NCBI RefSeq assembly: GCF_001046635.1
Contig: NZ_KQ130458.1
Span: forward strand, 53,144-117,143
Direction: 5' to 3'
From: Novosphingobium barchaimii LL02
Lineage (GTDB): Bacteria > Pseudomonadota > Alphaproteobacteria > Sphingomonadales > Sphingomonadaceae
Length of the DNA stretch: 64,000 nucleotides
The position numbers were made by a program, and so were the translations under genes. Below are positions 19,301 through 27,779 of this stretch, one piece after another. The first letter of the stretch is position 1; every line of letters begins with the position of its first letter. The notes under the pieces were generated by a model. That model had not been told where the DNA came from. It made no database searches and saw only the letters and a list, made by a program, of their open reading frames with translations.

Positions 19301-20572
19301 GGCCGCACCCACCGCACTCATCAGGCCACCGCGCCTCTGTTCCGCCCGGTATCGACCGACTGCCGCGGCGAGCGGCGCTTCATCTCGACGATCGCCCGCC
19401 GCCTCGACAGCCTCGGCGCCCTGACGCGGGGCCAGCGCCAGACGGGTGGCCAGGGTCTGTTCGACCCGCGGGACAATCTTGAAAGCGATTATGCCAAGGA
19501 ATCCCTCGAGACATGGTTCCGCCTTTTGGCCGACGGCAAGCTGCGCTCGACGACGCTCGATGAATTCCAGACCCTCACCGGACTTGAGCTGGAGGGCGAA
19601 GGCGGTGGGCTGAAGGAGGAGCTGCCGCCCATTCAGCGCTGGCTCAATCGTATTCTCGCACTGCGCATCGCGCTGCAGAATGCGATCTTCGATGAATATC
19701 TCGGTCTGATCGAGGCCCGGATCGAGGCGGCGCGCGAAGCGGGCACGCTCGATCTTGGTGTCGAGAGCATCAATGCCGAACGCATCACGATCCTTGATCG
19801 CACCGTGATCCGGCGCGATCAGACAAGCGGCGCAGAAACCGAGATCCTGCGCCTCGAAACGGAGGAGCGCTATAAGCCGCTCCCGCTCGATCGCGCGTTG
19901 CGGATCCTGGGCGATGACGCGCGCCCAATCGTCAATCGGAAGTCCGGCAGGGCCGCGATCCGGTGCAGCACCTATTCGCTCACCGACGACGATGGCGAGA
20001 TCGTTCGCCGCTACGAGCTGGTTCGGCCGACCCGTTCCGAGCGGATGCGGCAAGACTTGCTGCTCGAAACGATGTGGGAAGAGACCAGCGAGGAGGAATT
20101 TTCGGCGCTGTGGCAGGCCGAGGTAGAGGAGATGCGGGACAAGACCCGCACCAGCACGCTCTATTTGGTCGCGGGCCTGCTCCTGCCGGTCTGGGATCGC
20201 TTGCCCGACGATCATGTTCAAGTCTGGCGGCTGAACACCGATGACGGCCAGTCCTTCCTCGGCCGGATTGTCCCTGCACCGCTGGTGTCGAAGCTCGCGG
20301 ACGCCTTCGGGATCAATGCCGCCATCACCGTGTCAGGCGACGATACCGCAAAGCATGTGATGACGACCGGCGAGATATCGTCTGTCGGAGCCTATCGGCT
20401 CAAGCGCAGCCTGGTCGCGGGCCAGCAGCGCCTCGAACTGCTCGATTGGCCGCACACGCGGCTTGCTGAACTCAAGGCGGCCGGCTGTTTCACCGACATC
20501 ATCCAGCACAGGACGCGGATGTTCGTTCCGGTCGCGCATGCCGCTGCCGTCATCGAGCGCATCACCGCCTGA
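16355..20572 (+). CDS. Strawberry-notch-type helicase fused to DNA methylase domain
   Basis: A protein of 1405 residues. The N-terminal third is an adenine-methyltransferase-like domain with LEPSAGTGLLAVFAARVGAK and the catalytic INPPFSR (about 199-205). The central part is a superfamily 2 helicase with Walker A GDGTGAGKGRQVAA (about 474-487), Walker B FDEAHEMAG (about 581) and the strawberry-notch C-terminal signature DAAIQGLGRTHRTHQ (about 975-989). Start chosen at ATG 16355 because GGAGG lies six bases upstream; an ATG 18 bases earlier lacks one. Such proteins occur on plasmids and phages and probably modify and unwind incoming DNA as protection against host defence; that role is inference. 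Confidence 0.88.
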   Translation: MRTSAAALELDFTEPSINAAKAVHAVLRKGNGIDRPGLLRTMETAYGSTAADGHWSLRDAYDVLELAQVLHLATLDLSQEPAECLAALTALTASLPTHSVRSEEQIALQQFSTPAAIGYLAALAARITAADTVLEPSAGTGLLAVFAARVGAKLVLNEIDPARAVMLEAAFPTAPVSRHDGELIHDLLPLSIRPTAVLINPPFSRSMGRHADPLAAFRHLRAALKRLGAGGRCTAILPDRVDTSSRAWAKATDGFAVTLHVELPANAYAKHGTSQIVKLIVLEKGSQDDVALIRCSSLAEVLATISTSATSLTATPRCSPVRLAPTRAHGSLLGGLSSRPRLSAPIAKAAPSLGALDIGYDVFAEPVPTGEAVGVYLPYRPSRIAIPCASAHPTALVESIAMGSITAPRPSYIPKLPTRVVADRVLSDAQLETLIYAGDAFERDISGLFKAAEEGLSLAPDQDGRPYRTGFFLGDGTGAGKGRQVAAIILDQWLRGRRKHIWISKTETLLEDARRDWTAVGGLALDIQHLNQWKLGTPIGAAEGVLFLTYATLRSNRGDKGTRLQQILDWVGDDFDGMMVFDEAHEMAGVAGGEGRFGTKDGSDQGIAGVRLQNLLPRARVLYVSATGASDVNNLAYATRLGLWGPTTAFADRRAFVDSLRRGGIAAMELIARDLKMQGLYVARALSFAGVEYDILEHRLTPDQIEVYDAYADAWAIIHANLRTALDATRVTDSFSNDTYNSGAKAAALSIFESTKQRFFGQILIGMKLPSLIPAIRADLARGESVVIQLVSTSEAMLNRALAALNAEDRASLDIELSPKEFVMSYLTAAFPVRQMKTFVDDTGKTRSEPMSDEEGRPIFSQEAIEMRDNLVERFCSLPIVGSALDHIIGHFGSDAVAEVTGRSRRIVVDAHGRQRIESRSPRTNLAETDAFMRNEKKILIFSDAGGTGRSYHASLTAENQSRRNHYLLEPGWRADAAIQGLGRTHRTHQATAPLFRPVSTDCRGERRFISTIARRLDSLGALTRGQRQTGGQGLFDPRDNLESDYAKESLETWFRLLADGKLRSTTLDEFQTLTGLELEGEGGGLKEELPPIQRWLNRILALRIALQNAIFDEYLGLIEARIEAAREAGTLDLGVESINAERITILDRTVIRRDQTSGAETEILRLETEERYKPLPLDRALRILGDDARPIVNRKSGRAAIRCSTYSLTDDDGEIVRRYELVRPTRSERMRQDLLLETMWEETSEEEFSALWQAEVEEMRDKTRTSTLYLVAGLLLPVWDRLPDDHVQVWRLNTDDGQSFLGRIVPAPLVSKLADAFGINAAITVSGDDTAKHVMTTGEISSVGAYRLKRSLVAGQQRLELLDWPHTRLAELKAAGCFTDIIQHRTRMFVPVAHAAAVIERITA

Positions 20573-20600
20573 CCATCCAGGGCCTCTCTCCACGCTCAGT

Positions 20601-20660
20601 ACAGGAGAGGGGAGGGGGCCTTCGGCTTTGTGGGCCTGATGAGCAGGCTCGCGTGACCGT
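20601..20660 (+). promoter_or_regulatory. Hairpin leader, copy 2 (before ParB-like gene)
   Basis: ACAGGAGAGGGGAGGGGGCC is followed by the stem GGGCC-TTC-GGCTT and the stem GGCCTG-ATGAG-CAGGCT. It has the same order as copy 1, with the stem bases changed but pairing kept and the loop ATGRG shared. Confidence 0.5.
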
Positions 20661-20695
20661 CGAGGCGGTGCGCCAGTACCAGATGGAGACAACCG

Positions 20696-22759
20696 ATGAT
20701 CCAGTCCGTAAAGGTCAAGAACCTCTCGCTGTCGAAGGACAATGTCCGCAAATCCGGTCGTGAGGCCGGTATCGACGCTCTCGCCGCCAGCATCGCAACG
20801 CAAGGCTTGTTGCAGAACCTCATCGTTACCCCGCTCAAGAAGGCGGGCCATTTCACCGTCAAGGCGGGCGGGCGCCGGCTGCGCGCACTCCAGAGCCTGA
20901 TCGAACAGGGCACGCTGCCCGCCGACCATGTCGTGCCGGTCCTCGTCCTTACCGACGATGACAACTCGGTCGAGGCGAGCCTCACCGAGAACTTCCAGCG
21001 CGTTCCGATGAACCCGGCGGATGAAAGCACCGCGTTCAACTTCCTCATCCAGAAGGGGATGACCGCCGAGGACGTTGCCAAGCGCCAGGGCGTTACCACC
21101 CGCTTCGTCGAGCAGCGGGTGCGGCTTGCCGAGCTCGCGCCGTGCGTGTTCCAGGCTCTCGCCGCCGGCGAAATCACGCTGGGTGTCGCCCAGGCCTATG
21201 CCGTGACGAGCGACATCGATCGTCAGGCGCGCGTCTTCGCGCAGATGAGCACCTCCTATTACGGCGATCAGCCCGACAACATCCGGCGCGCGATCCTCAA
21301 CGGCACGATCAAGGCGAACGATGCCAAGGCGCGGTTCATCGGTCGCGATGCCTATGTCGCGGCAGGCGGCCGCATCGAGGGGGATCTCTTTGCAGCCGAG
21401 GGGGACGAGAACTGGATCGACGTCGATCTTCTCGAAGATCTTGCCGGCAAAAAGCTGGAGGCGGCCGCTGCCGAACTCGCACAGGCCGAGGGCCTCGCGT
21501 TCGTGACGCCGATCGCGGCCACGCACGTACCCTATGATCTCGAGCGTCAACTTCATGAGTTTCACGCACCCGCGCGGCCGCTCAGCGAGGAGGAGCGCGC
21601 GCGTGTCGAAGCGCTCTCGGCCGAAAATGACCAACTCGTCGAGCAGCTTGAGCGTGAACTGACCGACGGGACGCCGGAAGCCGAGGTCGCGAACGATCGC
21701 CTCGACGAGATCGAACGGGAGCTTGAGAGCATCGAGGATTCCCGTCGCGAGATCGATCCGGCGGTCCGGGCGCAGATCGGGACGTTCGTCTATATCGGTG
21801 GCGATGGCGAAGCCCGCGTTCACACCCGCATGTTCAGTGAGAAGCCCGTTGTCGATCCGAATGCTCCGCCCAAGGCGACGGGCGGTGCCAATGGTGAAGA
21901 CGGCGCCGGCGACATCGATCATGGACCCAAGCTCAGCGCTACGCTGATCGACGAGCTGGCGACCCAGCGCCGGCAGATCCTCGTCGCCCATATCGCCAGC
22001 GATCCGGCGATGGCGCTGGACCTCACCATCTTCCTGATGGCGCAGAATGTCGTCTTCGAGCAGAATTACGTCCGCAATCACTCGACGCTCAAGTCCGGCG
22101 GCGCGCAATTCCCGATCTTCGGCTTCCGCGACGAAGGGTCGATGGCGTCGCAGACCATCGAGGATCAGCGCCAGCGTCTCGATACGAGTTGGGCCGGTTA
22201 CAAGACCATGACCGAGCGTTTCGAAGCCTTTCGTGCGCTCGACGACGAGGCCCGCGGCAGTTGGGTGGCCTTCTCGATCGCACGCACGCTGGAACCGAGC
22301 CTGAACATCGCCGAGGGCGGACGGTCCAACGGGTTCCATGACCATCTTGGTCGCGCGCTCGACATTCAGGTCGAGCATTGGTGGCGCCCCACGGCCGAGA
22401 ACTTCTTCGGCCGCGTCAAAAAGGAGGTCATGCTCGCCGCGCTCGAGGACATTGGCGGGCCGATCCTGCGCGGGCGCTACAAGGACGCCAAGAAGGGCGA
22501 CCTTGCCGCAACCTGCGCTTCGCTCTGCAACGGGCAGGGGATCGTCGAGGCCGAAATCCGTGAAAAGGCGACGGCCTGGCTGCCTGATGCGATGCGCTTC
22601 GACGCCGTCGAGCAGCCCGAGACCATCGCGCTGCGCTCGACGTTCATCGACGAGGCCGATGATGTCGATCCCGGCGATGATGGTGATGATGTCGATGATG
22701 AGTCGGATCTGGAGGACGCGCCGCACGACGATCAGGAGGATTTGAGCGAGGCGGCCTGA
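20696..22759 (+). CDS. ParB-like DNA-binding protein, large
   Basis: A 687-residue member of the ParB/RepB/Spo0J superfamily, much longer than a partition ParB. The N-terminal ParB nuclease-like domain includes GIDALAASIATQGLLQNLIV, VKAGGRRLRALQSL and ASLTENFQRVPMN (the ENxxR box), followed by an HTH region AEDVAKRQGVTTRFVEQRVR. The middle has a charged coiled coil (about 290-350). The C-terminus is very acidic (DDGDDVDDESDLEDAPHDDQ), possibly a DNA mimic. It lies in the block with SSB, primase, helicase and ArdC and is not beside a ParA, so it is unlikely to be a segregation protein. Confidence 0.85.
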   Translation: MIQSVKVKNLSLSKDNVRKSGREAGIDALAASIATQGLLQNLIVTPLKKAGHFTVKAGGRRLRALQSLIEQGTLPADHVVPVLVLTDDDNSVEASLTENFQRVPMNPADESTAFNFLIQKGMTAEDVAKRQGVTTRFVEQRVRLAELAPCVFQALAAGEITLGVAQAYAVTSDIDRQARVFAQMSTSYYGDQPDNIRRAILNGTIKANDAKARFIGRDAYVAAGGRIEGDLFAAEGDENWIDVDLLEDLAGKKLEAAAAELAQAEGLAFVTPIAATHVPYDLERQLHEFHAPARPLSEEERARVEALSAENDQLVEQLERELTDGTPEAEVANDRLDEIERELESIEDSRREIDPAVRAQIGTFVYIGGDGEARVHTRMFSEKPVVDPNAPPKATGGANGEDGAGDIDHGPKLSATLIDELATQRRQILVAHIASDPAMALDLTIFLMAQNVVFEQNYVRNHSTLKSGGAQFPIFGFRDEGSMASQTIEDQRQRLDTSWAGYKTMTERFEAFRALDDEARGSWVAFSIARTLEPSLNIAEGGRSNGFHDHLGRALDIQVEHWWRPTAENFFGRVKKEVMLAALEDIGGPILRGRYKDAKKGDLAATCASLCNGQGIVEAEIREKATAWLPDAMRFDAVEQPETIALRSTFIDEADDVDPGDDGDDVDDESDLEDAPHDDQEDLSEAA

Positions 22760-22787
22760 CGCCCGTTTGCACGGTTCGAGGCGACTG

Positions 22788-22824
22788 GGGGCGGCACTCT
22801 TCGCGGAGTGTCGCCCCTCCTTTT
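22788..22824 (+). terminator. Rho-independent terminator after ParB-like gene
   Basis: GGGGCGGCACTC (22788-22799) pairs with GAGTGTCGCCCC (22806-22817) and is followed by TCCTTTT. It lies 28 bp after the stop of the ParB-like gene. Confidence 0.65.
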
Positions 22825-22891
22825 GTGCCCCGGCGGCAGGCTCTCTGAGGGGAGGGTGCTGGTCCGGGATCGCCTCTACGAGATCAGGAGA

Positions 22892-23821
22892 ATGACCGTG
22901 GTAAAGACCACCGATAAACCGTCGCCTGCCGACACTATCACCAACGCGATCATCAACAAACTCGAAGCGGGCGTACGCCCTTGGGTGAAACCATGGCGGC
23001 CGGGCCTTGGCGGCCGTCCTCTTCGCGCGACCGGCGACCCGTATAAGGGCATCAATTGCTTCTGGCTGTGGCTCTGCGCCGAAGGCGCCGGCTACCATTC
23101 TCGCACCTGGATGACCTATAAGCAGGCGCAGGCGCTGGGCGGCCAGGTCCGCGAAGGCGAGCGGTCGCAAATCGCCATTTTCTACAAATCCTACAGCAAG
23201 ACGGTGGAGTCGCCCGTCACCGGCGACCCCACGGACGAAATGCGACGCGTGCTGCGATCCTACGCCGTCTTCAATGCCGATCAGATCGAAGGGCTGCCGG
23301 AGAAATTTTATCCAAGCCCCCTCAGCGTGGTCGCCCCCGACGACGAACTGCCGGATCGCGCAGAGCGCTTCCTCGATGCCCTTCCGGCGAGGGTTTTCCA
23401 GTGCGGCGATCGGGCCTTCTATGACCGTGTTGCCGACAGCATCACGATGCCGCCCGTCGCGTTGTTTTCCACCCGTGCCTATTTCGCGTCGACGTTAGCG
23501 CATGAGGCAGGGCATTGGACCGGTCATCCTGACCGGCTCAACCGAGAGTTCGGCAGGAAATTCGGCGACAACGCTTATGCTTTCGAAGAGCTTTGCGCCG
23601 AGATGACATCCGCCCTGCTCGGCGCGGATCTTGGCCTCCCGACCGCCCATATCGACGATCATGCAGCGTATATCGGCTCGTGGCTCGCGGTGCTGCGCAA
23701 GGATTCCCGCGCCATCATGACGGCTGCAGCAAAAGCCGAAGCGGCCGCCGCTTTCCTGCTCCGCGCAACGGGCCTCGCCACATCGGACGACGCCCAGGAT
23801 CCGATCCGTGAAGCAGCATGA
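22892..23821 (+). CDS. ardC: ArdC-like antirestriction protein
   Basis: A 309-residue ArdC family protein. The N-terminal ssDNA-binding domain has TITNAIINKLEAGVRPWVKP, GINCFWLWL, SRTWMTYKQAQALGG and the aromatic/basic YKSYSK. The C-terminal zincin-like metallopeptidase domain has LAHEAGHWTGHPDRLNREFG, in which HEAGH (about 204-208) is the zinc motif. ArdC proteins travel with plasmid DNA and protect it from restriction in the recipient. Start chosen at ATG 22892 behind AGGAG; a longer frame to 22808 would run through a terminator. Confidence 0.92.
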   Translation: MTVVKTTDKPSPADTITNAIINKLEAGVRPWVKPWRPGLGGRPLRATGDPYKGINCFWLWLCAEGAGYHSRTWMTYKQAQALGGQVREGERSQIAIFYKSYSKTVESPVTGDPTDEMRRVLRSYAVFNADQIEGLPEKFYPSPLSVVAPDDELPDRAERFLDALPARVFQCGDRAFYDRVADSITMPPVALFSTRAYFASTLAHEAGHWTGHPDRLNREFGRKFGDNAYAFEELCAEMTSALLGADLGLPTAHIDDHAAYIGSWLAVLRKDSRAIMTAAAKAEAAAAFLLRATGLATSDDAQDPIREAA

Positions 23822-23887
23822 TCGCGGCGATCGGCCGCCCAGACCCCGGCGGCTACCGCCGGTTCGCCGTACCGTTCAGCCGCGGCA

Positions 23888-23935
23888 AGGACAGGGGAGG
23901 GGAGGACGCCTTCGGCCTTTTGAGCGCGCCAGAGC
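23888..23935 (+). promoter_or_regulatory. Hairpin leader, copy 3
   Basis: ACAGGGGAGGGGAGGACGCC leads to a GCC-TTC-GGC stem and then GAGCGC-GCCAGA-GCGCTC. It is the same arrangement as the leaders at 16286 and 20601 and ends at the GGAGG of the next gene. Confidence 0.5.
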
Positions 23936-23953
23936 GCTCAGAAGGAGGCTCCC

Positions 23954-24589
23954 ATGCTCTACGATACGCTCTACCGCCACAATCAGGCCCTTTCCCTCGC
24001 CGGTCTGGACCATCTGCCGGCGGCGCTCCACGCCCTCAACGCCGCCGTCGACGATTGTCAGCGTGCCGGCAAGCCTGTCGCCGGCGACGCGGCAATCCTT
24101 CTTCTCATCCGCCATCTGGCGGACATTGCCGAACGCGACACGCCCAGCGTCAACGCCCTTCGCCTCCGTTGCGAAGCGGATCGCCTGGCGGTTGCCGCCG
24201 CGCCGGCGCTGCTCGACATCGCCGGGAAGAGCGTCGGCGGAAACTACCACGCCAAACGTACCTTCCACTATCAGGCGCGCCGCGCGCTTGCACGTCTCGC
24301 GACGGCGATCGGTCTCGATGCGGACGACGTCCGTATCAACACCGTCATGGGTGCCGATCACGAAGACGGCACGACGGAGCTGCGCCACGCGGATCTCGCC
24401 GTTCGCGTGGTTCCACGGGGCTTCCTCCCCGACAGCGAAGTGTCGATCAGCCGCTGTCGCGATGGGCAGGCGGTTGGCAGGCCTTACTGCGCGCCGATTG
24501 CCGAGTTGCTCGACGTGGCCGCGTTCCGCCGCCGGCTTGCCGGCACGCCCGACGAGATCGGCGCTGTGTGCCTCGCCGCTGCGGCCTGA
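23954..24589 (+). CDS. Hypothetical plasmid protein
   Basis: A 211-residue soluble protein, mostly helical in the first 120 residues (LPAALHALNAAVDDCQRAGK, DAAILLLIRHLADIAERD). It has no catalytic motif I recognise. It starts at an ATG with GGAGG six bases upstream, behind leader copy 3. Codon use and spacing match its neighbours. Function unknown. Confidence 0.75.
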   Translation: MLYDTLYRHNQALSLAGLDHLPAALHALNAAVDDCQRAGKPVAGDAAILLLIRHLADIAERDTPSVNALRLRCEADRLAVAAAPALLDIAGKSVGGNYHAKRTFHYQARRALARLATAIGLDADDVRINTVMGADHEDGTTELRHADLAVRVVPRGFLPDSEVSISRCRDGQAVGRPYCAPIAELLDVAAFRRRLAGTPDEIGAVCLAAAA

Positions 24590-24613
24590 ACCCCGTAATG
24601 CAGGAGACCTTTC

Positions 24614-24860
24614 ATGGGTTGGCTCTTCATGCGCGATAAGGATGGCTACGCCACGCCGCGCTCCTATCTCGACAACCAGTTCACCTATGCGCACGCGGAT
24701 CATCGTCTCACGGTTCTCGCGTCTTCGATGGTCGGTTCGACCTATTATGCCGCGTGCGAACGGATCGAGGCGTCCGGCGCTCGGGCCGTCTTCGCCGTCG
24801 TGTGCCTGACCAGGCAAAGCACCGGCGCGCGCGATGGCTGCACGTTCGGCTACAAAGATA
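24614..24860 (+). CDS. 5' exon of an intron-split plasmid gene
   Basis: The first 82 codons plus one base of a small soluble protein (MGWLFMRDKDGYATPRSYLD... ending FGYKD). The gene is interrupted at 24860 by a group II intron. Joined to 27415 it reads GYKD-M-TEAMGPCES without a shift, giving a 203-residue protein. I recall DUF6927-like plasmid proteins with this junction but have not checked. Without splicing the frame ends four codons into the intron region with unrelated residues. Function unknown. Confidence 0.75.
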
Positions 24861-25471
24861 GTGCGCCGTTGCGGCGCTGAAATGGAGTATCAGTGATGAT
24901 GAGGTAAGTTGAGAATGCCTCTGCTCGCCGGACTAACCTCGGACCTCACAAGGTCTGAAATCCCGAAAGGGACGGGGAACAATAGCATGTTCGGAAAAGG
25001 CCGGATGCGTCTCAGTCGCAAATCGAGACGATGACGGTCAGGGCAAGGTGCGTATGGTGAAGGCTATACTGCTTAAATCCCAGTCTGCAGCAATCTATAT
25101 AGCGATACTGGCGAAAGCGACTGTCACGCCAGGTCCGGATGTTGACAGCGGTCTCATGTCTTGGCCGCCTGTTTCTCAGCCCATCCGGTGCGCCTCTCGT
25201 CGAGGGGTTTAGTGGACGAACGGGACACCTAACCGCGCCGCATCTCCATTCAGCGTAACTACGGGATGCCCTAAACAGGCGGCTTCTGCCGGCCTGCATG
25301 GGTACGGAGCCGCCATATTACTCAAACGCCCGGGGTAATGCCCGGGACATCGACCTCTTCGGAGGCGGCGGTGCAACCGTATAAGGTCTTGAGCGATCAG
25401 GCCGAAAGCGGGGAAGACCGGGGGAAGGGCGGCAGCTGTGATTCTTCAACCACCGATCATGGGGTGTGCTG

Positions 25472-27385
25472 ATGCTGCCAGAAACTGTGAAAGGCCGGTT
25501 GGAGGCCATTCCGACGCTCGTTGCGTCGGGCAAACGGGTGAATGGGCTCTATCGTCTGATGGGGTCTCGCCTCCTTTGGGAGGACGGCCTCCAAAAGATC
25601 GCATCCAACAAGGGTGCGATGACGCCGGGTATCGACGGCGAGACTTTCGTGGACTTTGGACCGGAAGACCTCGACCCGATTATCGCCAGCGTGATGGCAG
25701 GGACCTACGATCCCAAACCAGTGCGTCGGGTGTTTATCCCGAAAGGCAAGGGCAAACGGCGTCCGCTGGGGATTCCCACGCGTGATGACCGCCTCGTTCA
25801 GGAAGTGGCGCGGCAACTGCTCGAACGGATCTATGAGCCGGTGTTCTCGAACGCCTCCCATGGATTCCGGCCGGGCCGGTCGTGTCATACGGCGCTTGAA
25901 CATGTCAAAGCCGTATGGACGGGGGTGAAATGGCTCGTAGATGTGGATGTCGCAGGGTTCTTCGAGAACATCGACCATGACATTCTCCTGCGGCTGCTGC
26001 GGAAACGGATCGATGACGAGAAATTCATCGGCCTGATCGGCAGCATGCTTAAGGCGGGCGTTATGGAAGACCGGGTTCACACCCGGACCTACAGCGGCAC
26101 TCCGCAGGGCGGTATCGTCTCTCCAATCCTGGCCAACATCTATCTCCATGAACTCGATATGTTCATGGCGGAACGGATGGCGGCTTTCGAGAGGGGGAAG
26201 GTCCGTGCCACGAACCCGGAATATGGGCGACTGGCTGGGCGCATCCAGAAACAACGGAAGCGCGTCACTATGCTGCGGGCTAAAGAGAACGTCGACGAGG
26301 TGAAGGTTGCGGCCGCCTTGGCCAAAATCCAAACCTTACTGCCGCAAAAGCGGTCCATCCCGTCGGGAGATGCGATGGACCCCGGTTATCGCCGACTTCG
26401 TTACTGTCGCTACGCGGACGACTTCATGATTGGGGTTATCGGTAGCAAGGAGGATGCACGAAGCGTGTTCGCCGAAGTCAGGGCATTCCTGACAGAAGCA
26501 TTGGCGCTAACGGTGTCCGAGGAGAAAAGCGGTATCCGCAAGGCGAGCGATGGGGCCGCCTTCCTTGGATATGAAGTCCGCACATATACGACACGTCAGC
26601 GGGTGGTTCGGAGCCGAAAGGGCTCCGTCAGCTTCCTCCGCAGGCCGCCGTCGGAAGTGATGCAGCTGCATGTCCCTTGGGAGAAGGTCCACGCGTTTGC
26701 CTCGGCGAAGGGCTATGGTGATCTGTCGGTCTTGAAGCCGCGTCATCGTAGCCTGCTGCTCAGCTGCAGCGACGTTGAGATTGTCCTTGCTTACAACGCC
26801 GAATTGCGGGGTTTTGCGAACTATTACGCTCTCGCCAAGGATGTGAGCTTCAAGCTGAACAGGCTTGAGTTCCTCCAGCGGTGGAGCTTGTTCAAGACCT
26901 TGGCCAGCAAGCACAAGACCAATGTGCGAGCGGTCGTGGCCCGCATGAGGACGGGGCAGGAATTTACCATCGGCTACGACGTCGATGGCCAGCCCCGATC
27001 GGTCAAAGTCTGGAAACTGGCTCATCTGAAACGTGATCCGGCCACCTCGTCCAGGATTGATATCCAGCCTTGGACGCAGGTGTTCACACACTCACGTACG
27101 GACTGGGTTGAACGTCAAAATGCCAAGCAATGCGAGGCTTGCGGTCGATCCGATATTCCGTGTCAGGTGCACCATATCCGGGGGATGGCCGATGTTTCGC
27201 ACCGCGGCTTTGTCGTGAGAATGAAGGCGGCCCGCGCGCGCAGGACGGTAGTCCTGTGCGAGCAGTGCCACCGGGACACTCATGCTGGCCGATTGCCCGA
27301 TCAGCGCGAAGGAATGGTAGGTCACAGTGGAGAGCCGCATGCAGTGAAAGCTGCACGTGCGGTTCGGCGGGGGGATCAGGGCTGA
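25472..27385 (+). CDS. ltrA: Group II intron reverse transcriptase/maturase with HNH
   Basis: A 637-residue intron-encoded protein. It has the N-terminal RT0 region, fingers-palm motifs (VRRVFIPKGKGKRRPLGIPT, SHGFRPGRSCHTALEHVK, GTPQGGIVSPILANIYLHEL) and the catalytic RYADDFM (about 312-318). The maturase X region is around 450-520. The C-terminal HNH endonuclease shows CEACGRSD, VHHIRGMAD and VLCEQCHRDTHAG. All domains needed for splicing and retrohoming look intact. The start is ATG 25472 or GTG 25466. Confidence 0.92.
   Translation: MLPETVKGRLEAIPTLVASGKRVNGLYRLMGSRLLWEDGLQKIASNKGAMTPGIDGETFVDFGPEDLDPIIASVMAGTYDPKPVRRVFIPKGKGKRRPLGIPTRDDRLVQEVARQLLERIYEPVFSNASHGFRPGRSCHTALEHVKAVWTGVKWLVDVDVAGFFENIDHDILLRLLRKRIDDEKFIGLIGSMLKAGVMEDRVHTRTYSGTPQGGIVSPILANIYLHELDMFMAERMAAFERGKVRATNPEYGRLAGRIQKQRKRVTMLRAKENVDEVKVAAALAKIQTLLPQKRSIPSGDAMDPGYRRLRYCRYADDFMIGVIGSKEDARSVFAEVRAFLTEALALTVSEEKSGIRKASDGAAFLGYEVRTYTTRQRVVRSRKGSVSFLRRPPSEVMQLHVPWEKVHAFASAKGYGDLSVLKPRHRSLLLSCSDVEIVLAYNAELRGFANYYALAKDVSFKLNRLEFLQRWSLFKTLASKHKTNVRAVVARMRTGQEFTIGYDVDGQPRSVKVWKLAHLKRDPATSSRIDIQPWTQVFTHSRTDWVERQNAKQCEACGRSDIPCQVHHIRGMADVSHRGFVVRMKAARARRTVVLCEQCHRDTHAGRLPDQREGMVGHSGEPHAVKAARAVRRGDQG
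27332..27365 (+). ncRNA. Group II intron 1 domain V
   Basis: A 34-nt hairpin starting GAGCCGCATGCAG, with a GAAA tetraloop, and ending GTGCGGTTC. This is the catalytic core of group II introns. It follows the end of the HNH domain coding sequence. Confidence 0.9.
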
Positions 27386-27414
27386 CTCCATGAGCAGCAC
27401 CAATCCTACCCGAC

Positions 27415-27779
27415 TGACGGAAGCGATGGGACCGTGCGAAAGCGACTGCCCCGCTGCAATTCTCGATGAATTGACCGAAACCGACAGCACCTACGCCTCC
27501 GAATGGCGCGCACGCTGTCGTGCCAACCTGGTTCGCCGCAAGCTCGAACGCGCGAAGCCGGCCCCGAAGCCGGGACAGACCATCGTCTTCGACGAGCCCA
27601 TTCGTTTCAATGACGGCGAAGATCGCGACCGCTTCACGGTCATTGCCAATCCGAAGGGCAAGGCACCGCTCTTTCGCGATCCCACAACCGGCACTGTGTG
27701 CCGGATCACAAAGCTCAAGACGCGCGCATACCGGCTTATCAACCCGACCATCGTCCCGAAGGACGCGACCGATGGTTGA
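27415..27779 (+). CDS. 3' exon of the intron-split plasmid gene
   Basis: Completes the gene begun at 24614. The first two bases finish an ATG codon, then TEAMGPCESDCPAAILDELT and a basic C-terminal part (FTVIANPKGKAPLFRDPTTG). The two exons total 612 nt, an exact multiple of three. The stop overlaps the start of the next gene by eight bases, so splicing may be needed for normal coupling to downstream translation. Confidence 0.75.

Larger units (their letters stand above)
24861..27414 (+). mobile_element. Group II intron 1 with intron-encoded protein
   Basis: A 2554-nt intron. It starts with the consensus GTGCG (GTGCGCC) and ends in CCTACCCGAC, fitting the AY 3' rule. It encodes a reverse transcriptase-maturase-HNH protein and has a full 34-nt domain V at 27332-27365 followed by domain VI. 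The boundaries are fixed by exact restoration of the host reading frame. A possible EBS1 TGTCTT (25157-25162) can pair with the last exon bases AAGATA. Its ends closely resemble those of intron 2 at 39977-42519. Confidence 0.88.

Noticed and set aside
22808-22891. Upstream extension of ardC
   Set aside because: It would start inside a terminator hairpin; ATG 22892 has a good ribosome site.
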